Shown piece after piece: positions 8,920-18,383 of a stretch of DNA of 50,575 bases. Each line of letters opens with the position of its first letter. Position 1 is the first letter of the stretch. Under the pieces are notes generated by a model. The model made no database searches. It saw only the letters and a program-made list of their open reading frames with translations, and was not told the origin of the DNA. The stretch comes from CAZSMK01 sp964608095. Lineage in GTDB: Bacteria > Sumerlaeota > Sumerlaeia > MWCT01 > JAGHBZ01. The DNA is taken from positions 1 to 50,575 of the forward strand of contig CAZSMK010000110.1 in assembly GCA_964608095.1 (NCBI GenBank), read 5' to 3'. A program made the position numbers and the translations under genes.

Positions 8920-9433
8920 TCTATTTTACCCATAGATATAAACATTTTGACGCTGGATTTTAACTCAACCTCTCTTGACTCTCTTTGAGAGACAACAAGC
9001 GGAATCCAGCCTGCTTACACGAATAAGCGCTGAGTGCGTTTTTTGTACAATGCTCACAGCACAAGGACACAAACAACACGAGGGACTGCAGGGACTGTGT
9101 ATTATAAAGATAAGATGTACGAGCCGAAGTGAACGTGCGGGGAGCCGGGAGGGCGCGCGGTCAAGTCCGGGTCAAACTTCATGCCAGACACAATATTACG
9201 TAGTGGAGCCAGACTCTGCCTTTCGACAGCCCCTTTTACCCTGAACTTCTCTTCCCTCCTTATCTGTCCGATCCGACCAATCCGTCCAATCAGTCCGATG
9301 CATCAGAGGGAAAATACGATTCACTTGAAAGGTTCAGATGAGGCGAAAAAAAGGTGTGTAGAGTGCCCAGGCTTCATCAAGCGCGTTGAGTCGTGAAACG
9401 AAAGTGCAGGAGCCCGCTAAAATTGTGTTTTAG
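8920..9433. other. Non-coding gap of about 510 bp
   Basis: No convincing gene on either strand. It holds an 8 bp inverted repeat GCTGGATT / AATCCAGC (8952-8959 and 9003-9010, 43 nt apart), a short direct repeat of GGGACTG near 9084-9098, a G/C-rich patch at 9137-9165 and the 9-bp tandem array described separately (9268-9303). It separates the start of the two-component operon from the end of the GlmL-like gene. No clear terminator hairpin with a U tract was seen for the latter. Confidence 0.6.
9268..9303. repeat. Four imperfect 9-bp tandem units
   Basis: The units are CCGATCCGA, CCAATCCGT, CCAATCAGT and CCGATGCAT, head to tail without spacers. Neighbouring units share 6-8 of 9 bases. Intergenic, about 130 bp past the end of the GlmL-like gene. 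Probably a decayed microsatellite; function unknown. Confidence 0.75.
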
Positions 9434-11254
9434 TCAGGTTGTTGGTGTAAGTGTAGGATAAAGTTCCATGGCTGAGAACCAACGATTGAGGGTTTCGATT
9501 CGCTCGGTTTTATCTGTGGGTAGTTGGAGCGGTCTCCCCCGGGCATCAAGAATGATACCCACTACTCCACCCCTGAGTGTTCCCCGCACTTCTTTTCCTT
9601 TACCTTCTCCAAGGTTGAATCCTTTTCCGGATTTTGCCTTATACTTGACGTGTGTGCCGGTTTCCGCAGGGATTTTCAAAATGTCACCGAATTTGAGCCT
9701 GTGTTCCTGCTTCGTTCCATCAGGGAACTCGAGCTCGACTTCCATGGCTACAGGATTGCCTTTATGAGCGGTGCCATCAACGGCAAGAACCGAACCGAGA
9801 TGAACCAAACAATCGCGGTCGAATACTTGCATGGCTGCGTCTGGATGTACTTCGGAGAGAACGCCCAGTTGAGGCATCATGAAGATACTGTCGACGGCGA
9901 GATGAGTGGCGGCGCATGGTTCAAACGCATCGATGAGGAGCATAGCGGCCTGGTTTCGCGAAGGCGCATGTGAGAGAACGCCTCCGCTTCCCACAAGTAG
10001 GTCCAGCGACATCATATCAACAAGGGTTTTCCCACCCACATCCTGGGTGAAGGCTTCTGCAACAGTTCGTTGCTGCTGAACGCCCTTCAGCTCTGTGGCG
10101 AATTCTTTGTGTTGCTCGAACGCGAGTCGAAGCGCTTCACGGGCGATTGCATGCTCGACGACCAATCCTTCGAGTAATTGGGGGATCGTAGTTGGACGAA
10201 TCATCTTGTTTTTGATTCGATTTCGGATATCACCTTCATCAAGGTCGGCAGGCACCCAGCGCATTATGTTCTCTATACCGGTAGATGAAAGTACGTTAGA
10301 GATACTATAGCTCATGCCGAGATTTGCGCTTACTGTTCTATTGAAGACCTTACGAAAAACAGAAAAGACGTCGGTAGTTGCGCCACCGATATCCACGCCG
10401 ATGACGTTTATATCCTGGAGGTTGGCGATGGTCTCGATAATTTTTCCGACTGCGCCGGGTGTAGGCATAATCGGGGCATCCGTCCATTCTTTGAGTTTAT
10501 CATAACCCGGCGCCTGCGCCATGACATGTTCCATGAACAGTTCATGGATACGCTCTCGTGCAGGCAGCAAATGTTCCATTTCGAGTTTTGGTCGAATGTT
10601 GTCGACGATAAAGAGAGCCACTTTTTGGTCGAGCGTTTTTTTGACAATATCACGTGCGTCGCGATTTCCTGCATATACAATAGGAAGTCGATAGGATTTA
10701 CCCAACCGTGGTCTTGGGTTAGCCGCGGCGATTAGTTCGGCAAGCTCGGCGACGTGGGAGATGGTACCGCCGTCGATGCCGCCGCTCAACAGAATCATAT
10801 CCGGTCGAAGATAGCGTATTCTGTCGATTTGCTCGTGAGGAAGAAGGCGATCGTTGGATGCGATAAGGTCCATCACAATGGCGCCTGCGCCCAGAGCCGC
10901 CCGCTCTGCACTCTCGCCTGTCATTGAACGGACTACACCCGCCACTAACATTTGCAGCCCACCGCCCGCGCTCGAAGTTGACACATATATATCCACCCCA
11001 CGCTTCTCATCTTCCCGGGGTACTATTATGTGACCCGTCTCATCCAATATGGTGTGCCCCGTTAACTCCTCAACTTCCTGAATGGAGTTCAGAACGCCTA
11101 TGGTCACATCGTCAAAAGGTTTCTCCACCGTTGTGGGCGCCTCACCTCGAACGAGCAGCCTGTATTCTTCGCCTTGCTTCTCTATCAGGATACACTTGGT
11201 GGTGGTTGATCCACAGTCTGTCGCAAGTATAGTTTTTATCCTGGATGTTTCCAT
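9434..11254 (-). CDS. GlmL/MutL-family ASKHA ATPase (mutase reactivase-like)
   Basis: 606 residues from the chosen start. The N-terminus ILATDCGSTTTKCILIE is the phosphate-1 loop of the ASKHA fold as found in GlmL/MutL, the accessory ATPase of adenosylcobalamin-dependent glutamate mutase and aminomutases. A second nucleotide motif, VIGVDIGGATTDVFSVF, lies near residue 285; SGGIDGGTI and GSGGVLSHAP are further family motifs. The start at 11254 is preferred over 11302 because the family begins at METxx-ILATDCGSTTTK and AAGGAG lies 12 nt upstream. No mutase subunit is in the window, so its partner enzyme must be elsewhere or it serves another role. It follows the EF-G-like gene with a gap of 118 bp counted in transcription order (11255-11372). 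Confidence 0.85.
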   Translation of the reverse strand: METSRIKTILATDCGSTTTKCILIEKQGEEYRLLVRGEAPTTVEKPFDDVTIGVLNSIQEVEELTGHTILDETGHIIVPREDEKRGVDIYVSTSSAGGGLQMLVAGVVRSMTGESAERAALGAGAIVMDLIASNDRLLPHEQIDRIRYLRPDMILLSGGIDGGTISHVAELAELIAAANPRPRLGKSYRLPIVYAGNRDARDIVKKTLDQKVALFIVDNIRPKLEMEHLLPARERIHELFMEHVMAQAPGYDKLKEWTDAPIMPTPGAVGKIIETIANLQDINVIGVDIGGATTDVFSVFRKVFNRTVSANLGMSYSISNVLSSTGIENIMRWVPADLDEGDIRNRIKNKMIRPTTIPQLLEGLVVEHAIAREALRLAFEQHKEFATELKGVQQQRTVAEAFTQDVGGKTLVDMMSLDLLVGSGGVLSHAPSRNQAAMLLIDAFEPCAATHLAVDSIFMMPQLGVLSEVHPDAAMQVFDRDCLVHLGSVLAVDGTAHKGNPVAMEVELEFPDGTKQEHRLKFGDILKIPAETGTHVKYKAKSGKGFNLGEGKGKEVRGTLRGGVVGIILDARGRPLQLPTDKTERIETLNRWFSAMELYPTLTPTT

Positions 11255-11372
11255 TCTAACTCTTAACTCCTTAGCCGGGCGTTCGAGGAAGAATCTTATC
11301 ATTGACTTACACGAAGTCCGCTCATCTACACCTATGATATCGTCATCTTAACCCGGAACATGAAAGGCTCTA

Positions 11373-13451
11373 TTACGTGTCTTCCTGATCTTTTCGTTCC
11401 CGCGCTTCCGCAATGATCTTTTCCTGGAGTTGAGGTGGAACCGCCTCATAATGAGAGAAGGACATTTCGTAAATTCCACGTCCCTGGGTAAGGGAGCGAA
11501 GTTCCCGGGAATATTCAAACATCTCCGCCTGCGGCACCTGAGCCTGAATGACCACTTTATTCCCCTTGAGCTCCTGGCCAAGGATTCGCCCGCGCTTGCC
11601 ACTCAGGTTACCCAGTATCTCTCCCATGTTTGCTTCCGGTCCGATGACTTTCAGATTCATGATGGGTTCGAGGATAATAGGTCCTGCGTTCTGGGCAACG
11701 TTTTTAAACGCCATCGAGCCGGCGACTTTGAATGCGATATCCGATGAGTCGACGGAATGGTAAGAACCATCATAACATACCGCCTTGATATTGATCATTT
11801 TATACCCTGCCAGGATTCCTCTTCCCATAGCCTCGTATACGCCTTTTTCGACGGAAGGTTTATACTTGCTGGGAATCACACCGCCGACAATCTTCCACGC
11901 GAATTCGAATTCTTCACCATTGCTGAGTGGACTGAGCTCCAACCATACATCCCCGTATTGTCCACGTCCTCCTGACTGCTTCTTGTATTTACCCTGTCCT
12001 TTAGCGGTTTTTGTGATTGTCTCTTTATAGGGGATATCGGGTTTTGTTAATTCCAGATTAACGTTCGACAGAGTTTTTAATCTGCTTACCGCCACGTCCA
12101 GATGGGTATCGCCCATACCGGCTATCAGGGTCTGCCGAACCTCAGGGTCGCGCCTGATATGGAGCGTGGGGTCTTGTTCTGTTATACGATGCACTGCCAA
12201 CCCGATTTTTTCTTCGTCTGTCTTGGATTCCGTGGAGATTGCCATCTGGGACGTGAACGAAGGGAGATCGGTTGGAGCGTATTGCACTTTACTGTCCGGC
12301 GTCGCCAGTGTATCTGCAGTTAAGGTGTTGCTGAGTTTGGCTACCGCACCGATATCGCCCGTCATAAGCTTATGAACATTTTCTTGCTTCTTCCCTCTGA
12401 GCGATAACAGATGACTGACCTTCTCTTCTTTCCCTTTGGTGACGTTAAAGATTACACTATCAGCAGATAGCTCGCCGGTGATAACTTTGAAGAAGGACAG
12501 CCTCCCTGCATAGGGGTCGCTGACGGTCTTGAACACATAAGCGGAAAAGGGCTTTGAGGCTTCGTAAGGCGTGACTTTCTTTTCACCCTCGACTATGCTG
12601 ACGAATCCTTCCCGGTCCAGTGGAGAAGGTGCGCATTGGATTATAAAATCCATCAGTGAAGCAACTCCCTTCAAATTGTAAGCGGAACCGCACAGAGTGG
12701 GAGCAAAACGTCGGTCGCTCAATCCTTCCTTCAGACCACGCAAAACCTCTTCATCACTCAACGGTTGGTCTTCGAGAAACTTCATAGTGAGGTCATCATC
12801 GCCCTCTGCAGCCGACTCCACCAGAATCTGACGTTGTTCGTCTGCCTGCACTTTCAAATCATCCGGAATGGATTCAAGGGTCACAGTAGTGTCGTTTTCT
12901 ACTACCTTTTTCATTTTCAATAAGTCTATAACACCGGAGAAGTTCGACTCTTTTCCCACAGGTAGAGTAAGAAGAACCGGTTTTGTACCGAAGATAGTGC
13001 TTATGTTTTCCATCGATCTTTGAAAATCCGAGTGGTCCTTGTCGAGTTTATTGATGAAAAATATGCAGGGAACATTATACTCATCGGCATATTCCCAGAC
13101 GAATTCCGCACCGACCTCGACTCCAGATAAGGCATCGAGCACAATAATCACCAAATCCGCCACGCGAATTGAATTTTTAATCTCTCCGACAAAGTCTCGA
13201 TATCCCGGTAAATCCAGAAGATTGATTTTGTGATTCTTGTATTCCAGAGAAAGAAGAGACGCATTGATACTCACTTTTCGCTCGATTTCCTCGGGATCGT
13301 AGTCAGAGACGGTATTTCCTGCATCAGTGCGTCCAAGACGATCGGCATATTTCAGTGCATACAAAATCGCCTCGCTGAGGGTTGTTTTTCCTGAGCCACT
13401 GTGACCTGCAAGTACTATGTTCCTTATTTTATCGGAGGCATATTCTTTCAC
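11373..13451 (-). CDS. EF-G-like translational GTPase (EF-G II type)
   Basis: 692 residues. G1 loop GHSGSGKT (16-23), G3 DLPGYRDF and G4 NKLD, followed by the EF-G domain order II-III-IV-V; domain IV contains GGRGQYGDVWLEL-type and GVYEAMGRGILAGY-type strings. The G1 loop with Ser-Gly-Ser in place of Asp-Ala/His-Gly, and NTVSDYDPEEIERKVSI as switch I, mark the EF-G-like paralogue group rather than the canonical ribosomal translocase. Starts with GTG; AAGGAGGG lies about 10 nt upstream. No S12/S7/EF-Tu genes are nearby, which also suggests a paralogue. Family role is uncertain (a translocation- or stress-related factor). Confidence 0.92.
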   Translation of the reverse strand: MKEYASDKIRNIVLAGHSGSGKTTLSEAILYALKYADRLGRTDAGNTVSDYDPEEIERKVSINASLLSLEYKNHKINLLDLPGYRDFVGEIKNSIRVADLVIIVLDALSGVEVGAEFVWEYADEYNVPCIFFINKLDKDHSDFQRSMENISTIFGTKPVLLTLPVGKESNFSGVIDLLKMKKVVENDTTVTLESIPDDLKVQADEQRQILVESAAEGDDDLTMKFLEDQPLSDEEVLRGLKEGLSDRRFAPTLCGSAYNLKGVASLMDFIIQCAPSPLDREGFVSIVEGEKKVTPYEASKPFSAYVFKTVSDPYAGRLSFFKVITGELSADSVIFNVTKGKEEKVSHLLSLRGKKQENVHKLMTGDIGAVAKLSNTLTADTLATPDSKVQYAPTDLPSFTSQMAISTESKTDEEKIGLAVHRITEQDPTLHIRRDPEVRQTLIAGMGDTHLDVAVSRLKTLSNVNLELTKPDIPYKETITKTAKGQGKYKKQSGGRGQYGDVWLELSPLSNGEEFEFAWKIVGGVIPSKYKPSVEKGVYEAMGRGILAGYKMINIKAVCYDGSYHSVDSSDIAFKVAGSMAFKNVAQNAGPIILEPIMNLKVIGPEANMGEILGNLSGKRGRILGQELKGNKVVIQAQVPQAEMFEYSRELRSLTQGRGIYEMSFSHYEAVPPQLQEKIIAEARERKDQEDT

Positions 13452-13497
13452 TGCCGTAGTCCCTCCTTTTGATATTCTGGCTGTGTTTTATTTCTAT

Positions 13498-13525
13498 AAG
13501 GCCTAATTCCTAAGGCGTAATTCCT
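13498..13525. repeat. Direct tandem 14-bp repeat between secDF and the EF-G-like gene
   Basis: AAGGCCTAATTCCT is followed directly by AAGGCGTAATTCCT, one mismatch. It sits in the spacer between the secDF stop and the EF-G-like start. Perhaps replication slippage; no known function. Confidence 0.8.
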
Positions 13526-13554
13526 CGTTATATACAGCGTGTGAACAAGAATTC

Positions 13555-16239
13555 TTACTTCGCATCCACGGGTTTGACCTTGCGGTAGTTGCGTGGAACC
13601 GAAGGAGCGGGACCTTTCTTTGTCGGTGTCACTTTTTCTCGCTCCATTCGAATCCCTTTATACCGGAACCATTCAAAGAGAAACGGTGTCGCAATAAACG
13701 AGGAAGAATAAGTACCTACTGCGATGCCGAATATAAGGGTAAGGGCAAAAGGTTGCAAGCCTTTGCCGCCGAGAAGATACATCGCCGTAATGGTGAATAA
13801 CGACGTTAGAGTCGTCAATAACGTTCTGTTCAGCGATTGATTGATACTCATGTTTGCGATATCCAGGAACTTCTTACCGTAAACAGAACGCAGATTCTCC
13901 CTGATCCGGTCAAAGATGACAATGGTATCGTTAACCGAGTAACCGATAACTATCAAAAGCGCAGATATCACATCCAGACTGATACTTACCCCCATCAGAT
14001 TAATGAATCCAAGTGTCAACAAAAGATCGTGGATAAGGGCAAGGATAGCGGCGCTTCCGAAGGTAAACCTGAACCGTAATCCGATATATACAAGGATAGA
14101 GCCGGCAGCAATAATAACCGCAGTAATGGCGATCTTGATAAATTCCTGCCCGATCTCTTTCCCGACAGATTGTGTTGACATCACGGAGAAGGATTCTGCG
14201 CCGAAGAAATTCGATAACGATGACTCTATAAGATTCTGGGTAGTCTGAACGTCCTCCACCAGTTTTACACGAATCAGAAACTCCTCTTTGCCAAGAACTC
14301 GCTGCACACGACCCAGGAGACCTGCATTGCCGATCGCAGTGCGTATCTCGGTTTCCGTAACGTTTTTATCGAACTTAACATCGCTGAGCACACCACCGCT
14401 GAAGTCGACATCGTAAACTAATCCCCCCTTTTCAATGAATCCTCCAATACCAATTACCAGGAGAATAAGAGAAAAGATATAAGCGAATTTACGCCCACTG
14501 AGAAAGTTCGTACGGGGATTTCTGAACAATTTTAGTCGACCGACATTAATCTTGCCTCTCATGTTGACCCACAGGTCGGTGAGAGACTTGGTAACCGTTA
14601 AACTTGTATAAAGATTGGCAATGAGTCCGATGCTCATAGTAAGAGCGAAACCTTTCACGCTACCCGCGGCAAACTGGAGAAGGACAAGGGCCGTAATCAG
14701 GGTGGTAAGGTTCGAGTCGAAGATAACGGAGAATGCGCGTCGGAAACCCTGTGAAACAGCCTCCCTTGCTGGTTTACCACCCGTAATCTCCTCCCGAATA
14801 CGCTCGTAAATGAGAATATTACCATCCACCGCCATACCTATAGTTAAGAGGATGCCACCGATGCCGGAGAGTGTCAGGGTGGCGCGGGCAAGAGACAACA
14901 CGGCAAGGATGAGCAAAATATTGAGGAACACCGCAAAATCGGCAATTAAACCCGCGGTGCCATAGTAGATGACCATAAAACAAACAACGACCAGCCCTCC
15001 AATGAGTAGGGCGCGGACTGAGTCGCGGATACTCTCGGTGCCCAGGGTAGCGCCGACAGCCCGTTTCTCAATAGGTTTGAGTGTGGCAGGAAGTGCGCCT
15101 GCCTTTAATACAAGCGCCAGATCGTTTGCCTCTGCCTGGTCAAAGTCGCCTTCTATTATGGCGCTCCCGTTCGGTATCTCTGTTTTTATAACCGGCGCGG
15201 AATAGACGCGGTTGTCAAGAATGATCGCCAACCGTTTACCTACATTTTCCGAGGTCACTTCCTTGAACGTCTTCGCCCCGATTGGATCAAAAAGAAGACT
15301 TATATTTATGGGATTGGTAAGTGAAGATTGATTGAATTGCACCCAGGCGTTACGAAGATATCTACCCGTTATTTCAATCTCGTTTTTTAATATGAAAGGA
15401 ACATGTTCCTCTTTGACTTTGCGCCGCTGTTGTGAGTCATAGCGAACCACATCGCCATAAAGCACAATATATCCCGGCGGTAGACTCTTGCCCTCCTTCA
15501 GATTCCCTTCGTCATCGAAGAGTTCATTAACCAGGGTGTCGTTTTGTTCATGAAGAAGCCGGAATTCAAGCTGGGCGGGTTTAAGAATATTGTTGAGCAC
15601 ACGTTCCGGGTCTCTTTCACCGGGAAGTTGGACGCGAATACGTCTCTTCCCTTGAGGCGCGACGCTCGGTTGCGTCAATCCCAGCTCGTCTACACGGTTA
15701 CGAACAACCATCAAGGCTCCCTGTATCGAGTCCTGGATATATTTTGCGACCGCCTCCTCCTGCAGCTCGAGCATGATGACGCCCTCTTCGCGGAGGGATG
15801 CCCTGTCAGTATCGACGAAGACTCCCGCATAACCGGGATCGTCGAGAATATTTTCAACAATCCGATAGTTCTTTGTCTCTGCCAGCTCGATTCTCAAGGC
15901 GTTCTGTTCAGGGACGATGTTGAGAGATGCCTCGATATCGTTCCGCAGAAAGCGGTCCCTTAAGCCCATCGCCAGTTCACGCAACTGGTCGGCAAGGGTC
16001 TTTTGCGCATCGACTTCGAGAAGCACATCTACACCACCCTGTAAATCCAGACCGAGACGTAGACTCTTCTCTCGCAAGACCTCCGCTTTCTCTTCCCATT
16101 TCTCCGCTTGTTCCGCCTCGGTAGGGCGTTCGTTAAATGTTATAAAAGAGAAATAGCGTGCTGTGGGATAAATGTAGAAAAGACTCAGCACGGTTACCAT
16201 GACAATTACTATAAGGCGCCATCTTAGTTCGCTTCGCAT
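13555..16239 (-). CDS. secDF: SecD-SecF fusion protein
   Basis: 894 residues, one continuous frame joining SecD (about 1-590) and SecF (about 600-894), as known from Bacillus and other groups. SecD part: N-terminal membrane helix (8-28), LGLDLQGGVDVLLEVD, a P1 periplasmic domain, then five helices with GMAVDGNILIYERIREE. SecF part: helix near 585, VDFSGG, then a second five-helix set with VIGYSVNDTIVIFDRIREN. The proton-driven pair pulls exported proteins out of the SecYEG channel on the periplasmic side. It lies 135 bp after yajC, the standard partner. The basic C-terminal tail (870-894) is cytoplasmic. Start: ATG preceded by AAAGGAACG. Confidence 0.97.
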   Translation of the reverse strand: MRSELRWRLIVIVMVTVLSLFYIYPTARYFSFITFNERPTEAEQAEKWEEKAEVLREKSLRLGLDLQGGVDVLLEVDAQKTLADQLRELAMGLRDRFLRNDIEASLNIVPEQNALRIELAETKNYRIVENILDDPGYAGVFVDTDRASLREEGVIMLELQEEAVAKYIQDSIQGALMVVRNRVDELGLTQPSVAPQGKRRIRVQLPGERDPERVLNNILKPAQLEFRLLHEQNDTLVNELFDDEGNLKEGKSLPPGYIVLYGDVVRYDSQQRRKVKEEHVPFILKNEIEITGRYLRNAWVQFNQSSLTNPINISLLFDPIGAKTFKEVTSENVGKRLAIILDNRVYSAPVIKTEIPNGSAIIEGDFDQAEANDLALVLKAGALPATLKPIEKRAVGATLGTESIRDSVRALLIGGLVVVCFMVIYYGTAGLIADFAVFLNILLILAVLSLARATLTLSGIGGILLTIGMAVDGNILIYERIREEITGGKPAREAVSQGFRRAFSVIFDSNLTTLITALVLLQFAAGSVKGFALTMSIGLIANLYTSLTVTKSLTDLWVNMRGKINVGRLKLFRNPRTNFLSGRKFAYIFSLILLVIGIGGFIEKGGLVYDVDFSGGVLSDVKFDKNVTETEIRTAIGNAGLLGRVQRVLGKEEFLIRVKLVEDVQTTQNLIESSLSNFFGAESFSVMSTQSVGKEIGQEFIKIAITAVIIAAGSILVYIGLRFRFTFGSAAILALIHDLLLTLGFINLMGVSISLDVISALLIVIGYSVNDTIVIFDRIRENLRSVYGKKFLDIANMSINQSLNRTLLTTLTSLFTITAMYLLGGKGLQPFALTLIFGIAVGTYSSSFIATPFLFEWFRYKGIRMEREKVTPTKKGPAPSVPRNYRKVKPVDAK

Positions 16240-16374
16240 CGTTCCTTTACTCTAACCTCCGCGTTTAATGTGGTTTGCACACAAAAATATGTATGCTTCG
16301 GAATACTATAAAATCGTCTTTTTCGAACAGAATTGATTGAAAGTCAATAATAAATCTTCCCCACGAAAGCTTCT

Positions 16375-16713
16375 CTATTGTTTCTTTTTAACGACCTGTG
16401 CAATAGCGTTTCGTGTAAAATCAAGCCTTGTGTTTTTTGCAACTTCAACGGTCACTGTATCACTATTGTCATCTATTTCGACGACAGTGCCATGAATGCC
16501 GCCGATGCTCACAACTTTATCACCTTTTTGAATGGAACCGAGCATCTTGTTTCGCTCCCGTTCCTGCTTTTTTCGTGGTCTATCGATAATGATCCAGAAC
16601 AAGAACACCAGAACGCCGATCATCAGCAATAGTGAGGTGAAACCACCTGCAGGACCTTGCTGCTGTTGTGCCTGTGCCCCAAGGACATACATGTGACTGA
16701 TATGACTTATCAC
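16375..16713 (-). CDS. yajC: YajC, Sec translocase accessory subunit
   Basis: 112 residues. A glycine/glutamine-rich N-terminus leads to one membrane helix (about 26-46, LLLMIGVLVFLFWIIIDRP), then the soluble YajC domain with RPRKKQERERNKML and GDKVVSIGGIHGTVVEIDD, both typical. GTG start with AAGGAGAGG 7 nt upstream. YajC associates with SecDF, whose gene follows. Length and motif order are normal for the family. Confidence 0.96.
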   Translation of the reverse strand: MISHISHMYVLGAQAQQQQGPAGGFTSLLLMIGVLVFLFWIIIDRPRKKQERERNKMLGSIQKGDKVVSIGGIHGTVVEIDDNSDTVTVEVAKNTRLDFTRNAIAQVVKKKQ

Positions 16714-16803
16714 GAGCCTCTCCTTTTCCGGTTAGTGTGTAAGAATCTAAAAAAGAGGATTTGCTAACCTGTGATACTTCAGCACAAAAGATCAGAATAT
16801 AAA

Positions 16804-16833
16804 AGGATACCATCGGCGGAATTTTCATGTCAA
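16804..16833 (-). promoter_or_regulatory. Candidate sigma-70 type promoter for yajC-secDF
   Basis: On the minus strand TTGACA (16828-16833) and TATCCT (16804-16809) are separated by 18 bp, about 90 bp before the yajC start. The -35 is perfect and the -10 matches 4 of 6. No other good candidate was seen in this spacer. Confidence 0.45.
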
Positions 16834-17000
16834 ATCTTTATTACTCGCTCCAATGAGCGAAAAGTGATTTCCCAAAAGGGAGGAATCGTCCGGCTTCCTC
16901 GTTCATTTGTATAGGTCTTATTGGACAAACAAGACCAAAACGATAGAGCATGTGCATTCCTCTTTCCCCTGACACTATGAGCTGTCCGCCGATGGGGGCG

Positions 17001-18161
17001 CTATACTTTAATAAAAATCCGGCGCTTATACAAAATCCACATGATGCCGCACCAGAGAACGACGTACGTCATACCCCAACACGCCGATGAGACCTGACTG
17101 CCGAAGATCGAGGGTACCCAGCTGTTGAACAGATGGTCGTAAAGAAAATATTTCAAATAGACGGTGTTACCGGCAGCGTCTTTCCATCGAATCCAGATCG
17201 TCGAGTATGCCATGATACTCGCGCCGAAATATGCAGCGATTGCATTGGTACCATAGACCAAAAACGGCTTTGACCATTTACGGTGGTTTTTGATATCGAT
17301 TATCCAGTAGCAGACCGCCAGACAAAGGAGCGCCCAACCCGTCGTATGAATCACATACGTAGGCGTCCAGAGGTTTTTGTTAAACGGCATATCGTACTTC
17401 CACAACGCTGCAATAATAAGGAGAAGTGTACCTGCCACCGCCATACCCGAGACCTTCTCGTATGCATCCTTATCCTTTTGCCGCAGCCAATGACCGCACA
17501 GGACGCCGGCAAGGGTAGAACTTATCGCAGGAATAGTGGAAAGAATACCTTCCGGGTCGTGCCCCATGTTTAGTTTCTCACTATAATCATAAAGCATTGT
17601 TCCAAGCAGTTTTGTATCCACGTAGTCGACGATGTTGGCGAATCGTTCGAGTGAGCCGGGATTATGTCCCGGTGCAGGGATGAATTTGAGTATAAAATAG
17701 TAAATCGCCAGGAAAAGGACAAACCACATTGCCTGCCCTTTTATTCCGCTGTTCATGATAATGATGGAAACGATAAAATAACAAAAAGCGATTCGTGCAA
17801 GGACGCCGACGAAACGAAAATGCCCAAGATAGGCATGCCACACCCATATCATTATGATACAATTCAATAGATAGAGCACTATGGTGCGCTGAATAACCTT
17901 TTTCATTAAATCTTTTTTACGGTCACCATGTTCGAGGCGTTTGCTGAAGCTGTAGGTCATTGCTACGCCGACAATAAAGAGAAAGAAAGGGAAAATCAGA
18001 TCGGTCGCAGTGCATCCGTGCCATTCTGCATGGTTAAGGGGTGGAAATACGTTTCCCCAATCGCCGGCATTGTTGACCAGCAACATCGACGCAATGGTGA
18101 TTCCCCGAAACACATCAAGCGATAATAAGCGTCCCGGTTTTATCGGCTCGATCGTTGTCAT
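17001..18161 (-). CDS. Multi-pass membrane protein, acyltransferase-like (HGSNAT/NagX, DUF5009-like)
   Basis: 386 residues. The N-terminal signature RLLSLDVFRGITIASMLLVNN and the following HAEWHGCTATDLIFPFFLFIVG are the hallmark of the family containing lysosomal heparan-alpha-glucosaminide N-acetyltransferase and bacterial NagX/YeiB-like proteins. About ten hydrophobic segments span the remainder. In the family, an acetyl or other acyl group is passed across the membrane to an amino sugar through a conserved His; His residues in the HAEWHG motif are present. The start at 18161 is chosen over 18230 because AAGGAG lies 9 nt before it and the family signature begins right after. It stands alone after the phenylacetate-CoA ligase gene, and nothing nearby fixes the substrate. 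Confidence 0.85.
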   Translation of the reverse strand: MTTIEPIKPGRLLSLDVFRGITIASMLLVNNAGDWGNVFPPLNHAEWHGCTATDLIFPFFLFIVGVAMTYSFSKRLEHGDRKKDLMKKVIQRTIVLYLLNCIIMIWVWHAYLGHFRFVGVLARIAFCYFIVSIIIMNSGIKGQAMWFVLFLAIYYFILKFIPAPGHNPGSLERFANIVDYVDTKLLGTMLYDYSEKLNMGHDPEGILSTIPAISSTLAGVLCGHWLRQKDKDAYEKVSGMAVAGTLLLIIAALWKYDMPFNKNLWTPTYVIHTTGWALLCLAVCYWIIDIKNHRKWSKPFLVYGTNAIAAYFGASIMAYSTIWIRWKDAAGNTVYLKYFLYDHLFNSWVPSIFGSQVSSACWGMTYVVLWCGIMWILYKRRIFIKV

Positions 18162-18383
18162 TTTACACAACTCCTTTTGACGCCTTAGAAGATTTTGTTG
18201 GATTTGTGAAAGAAAGTTCCTGCCACACAATGATTGTGTAATAATTTACTATAGCCCTATCAGGTTCAAGTTAAATCTTCCCGCACCTTCTTGATCCGAT
18301 TTGTTGATTTTAAGAGAGTTCCTGTTTAAAGAAGTAAATTTTGAAAAACGTATAGTAATACAAAAAACAGGCCTGCGTAATCG

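Noticed and set aside
9524..9973. 149-codon frame on the plus strand
   Set aside because: Lies wholly inside the GlmL-like gene on the other strand and has no family features.
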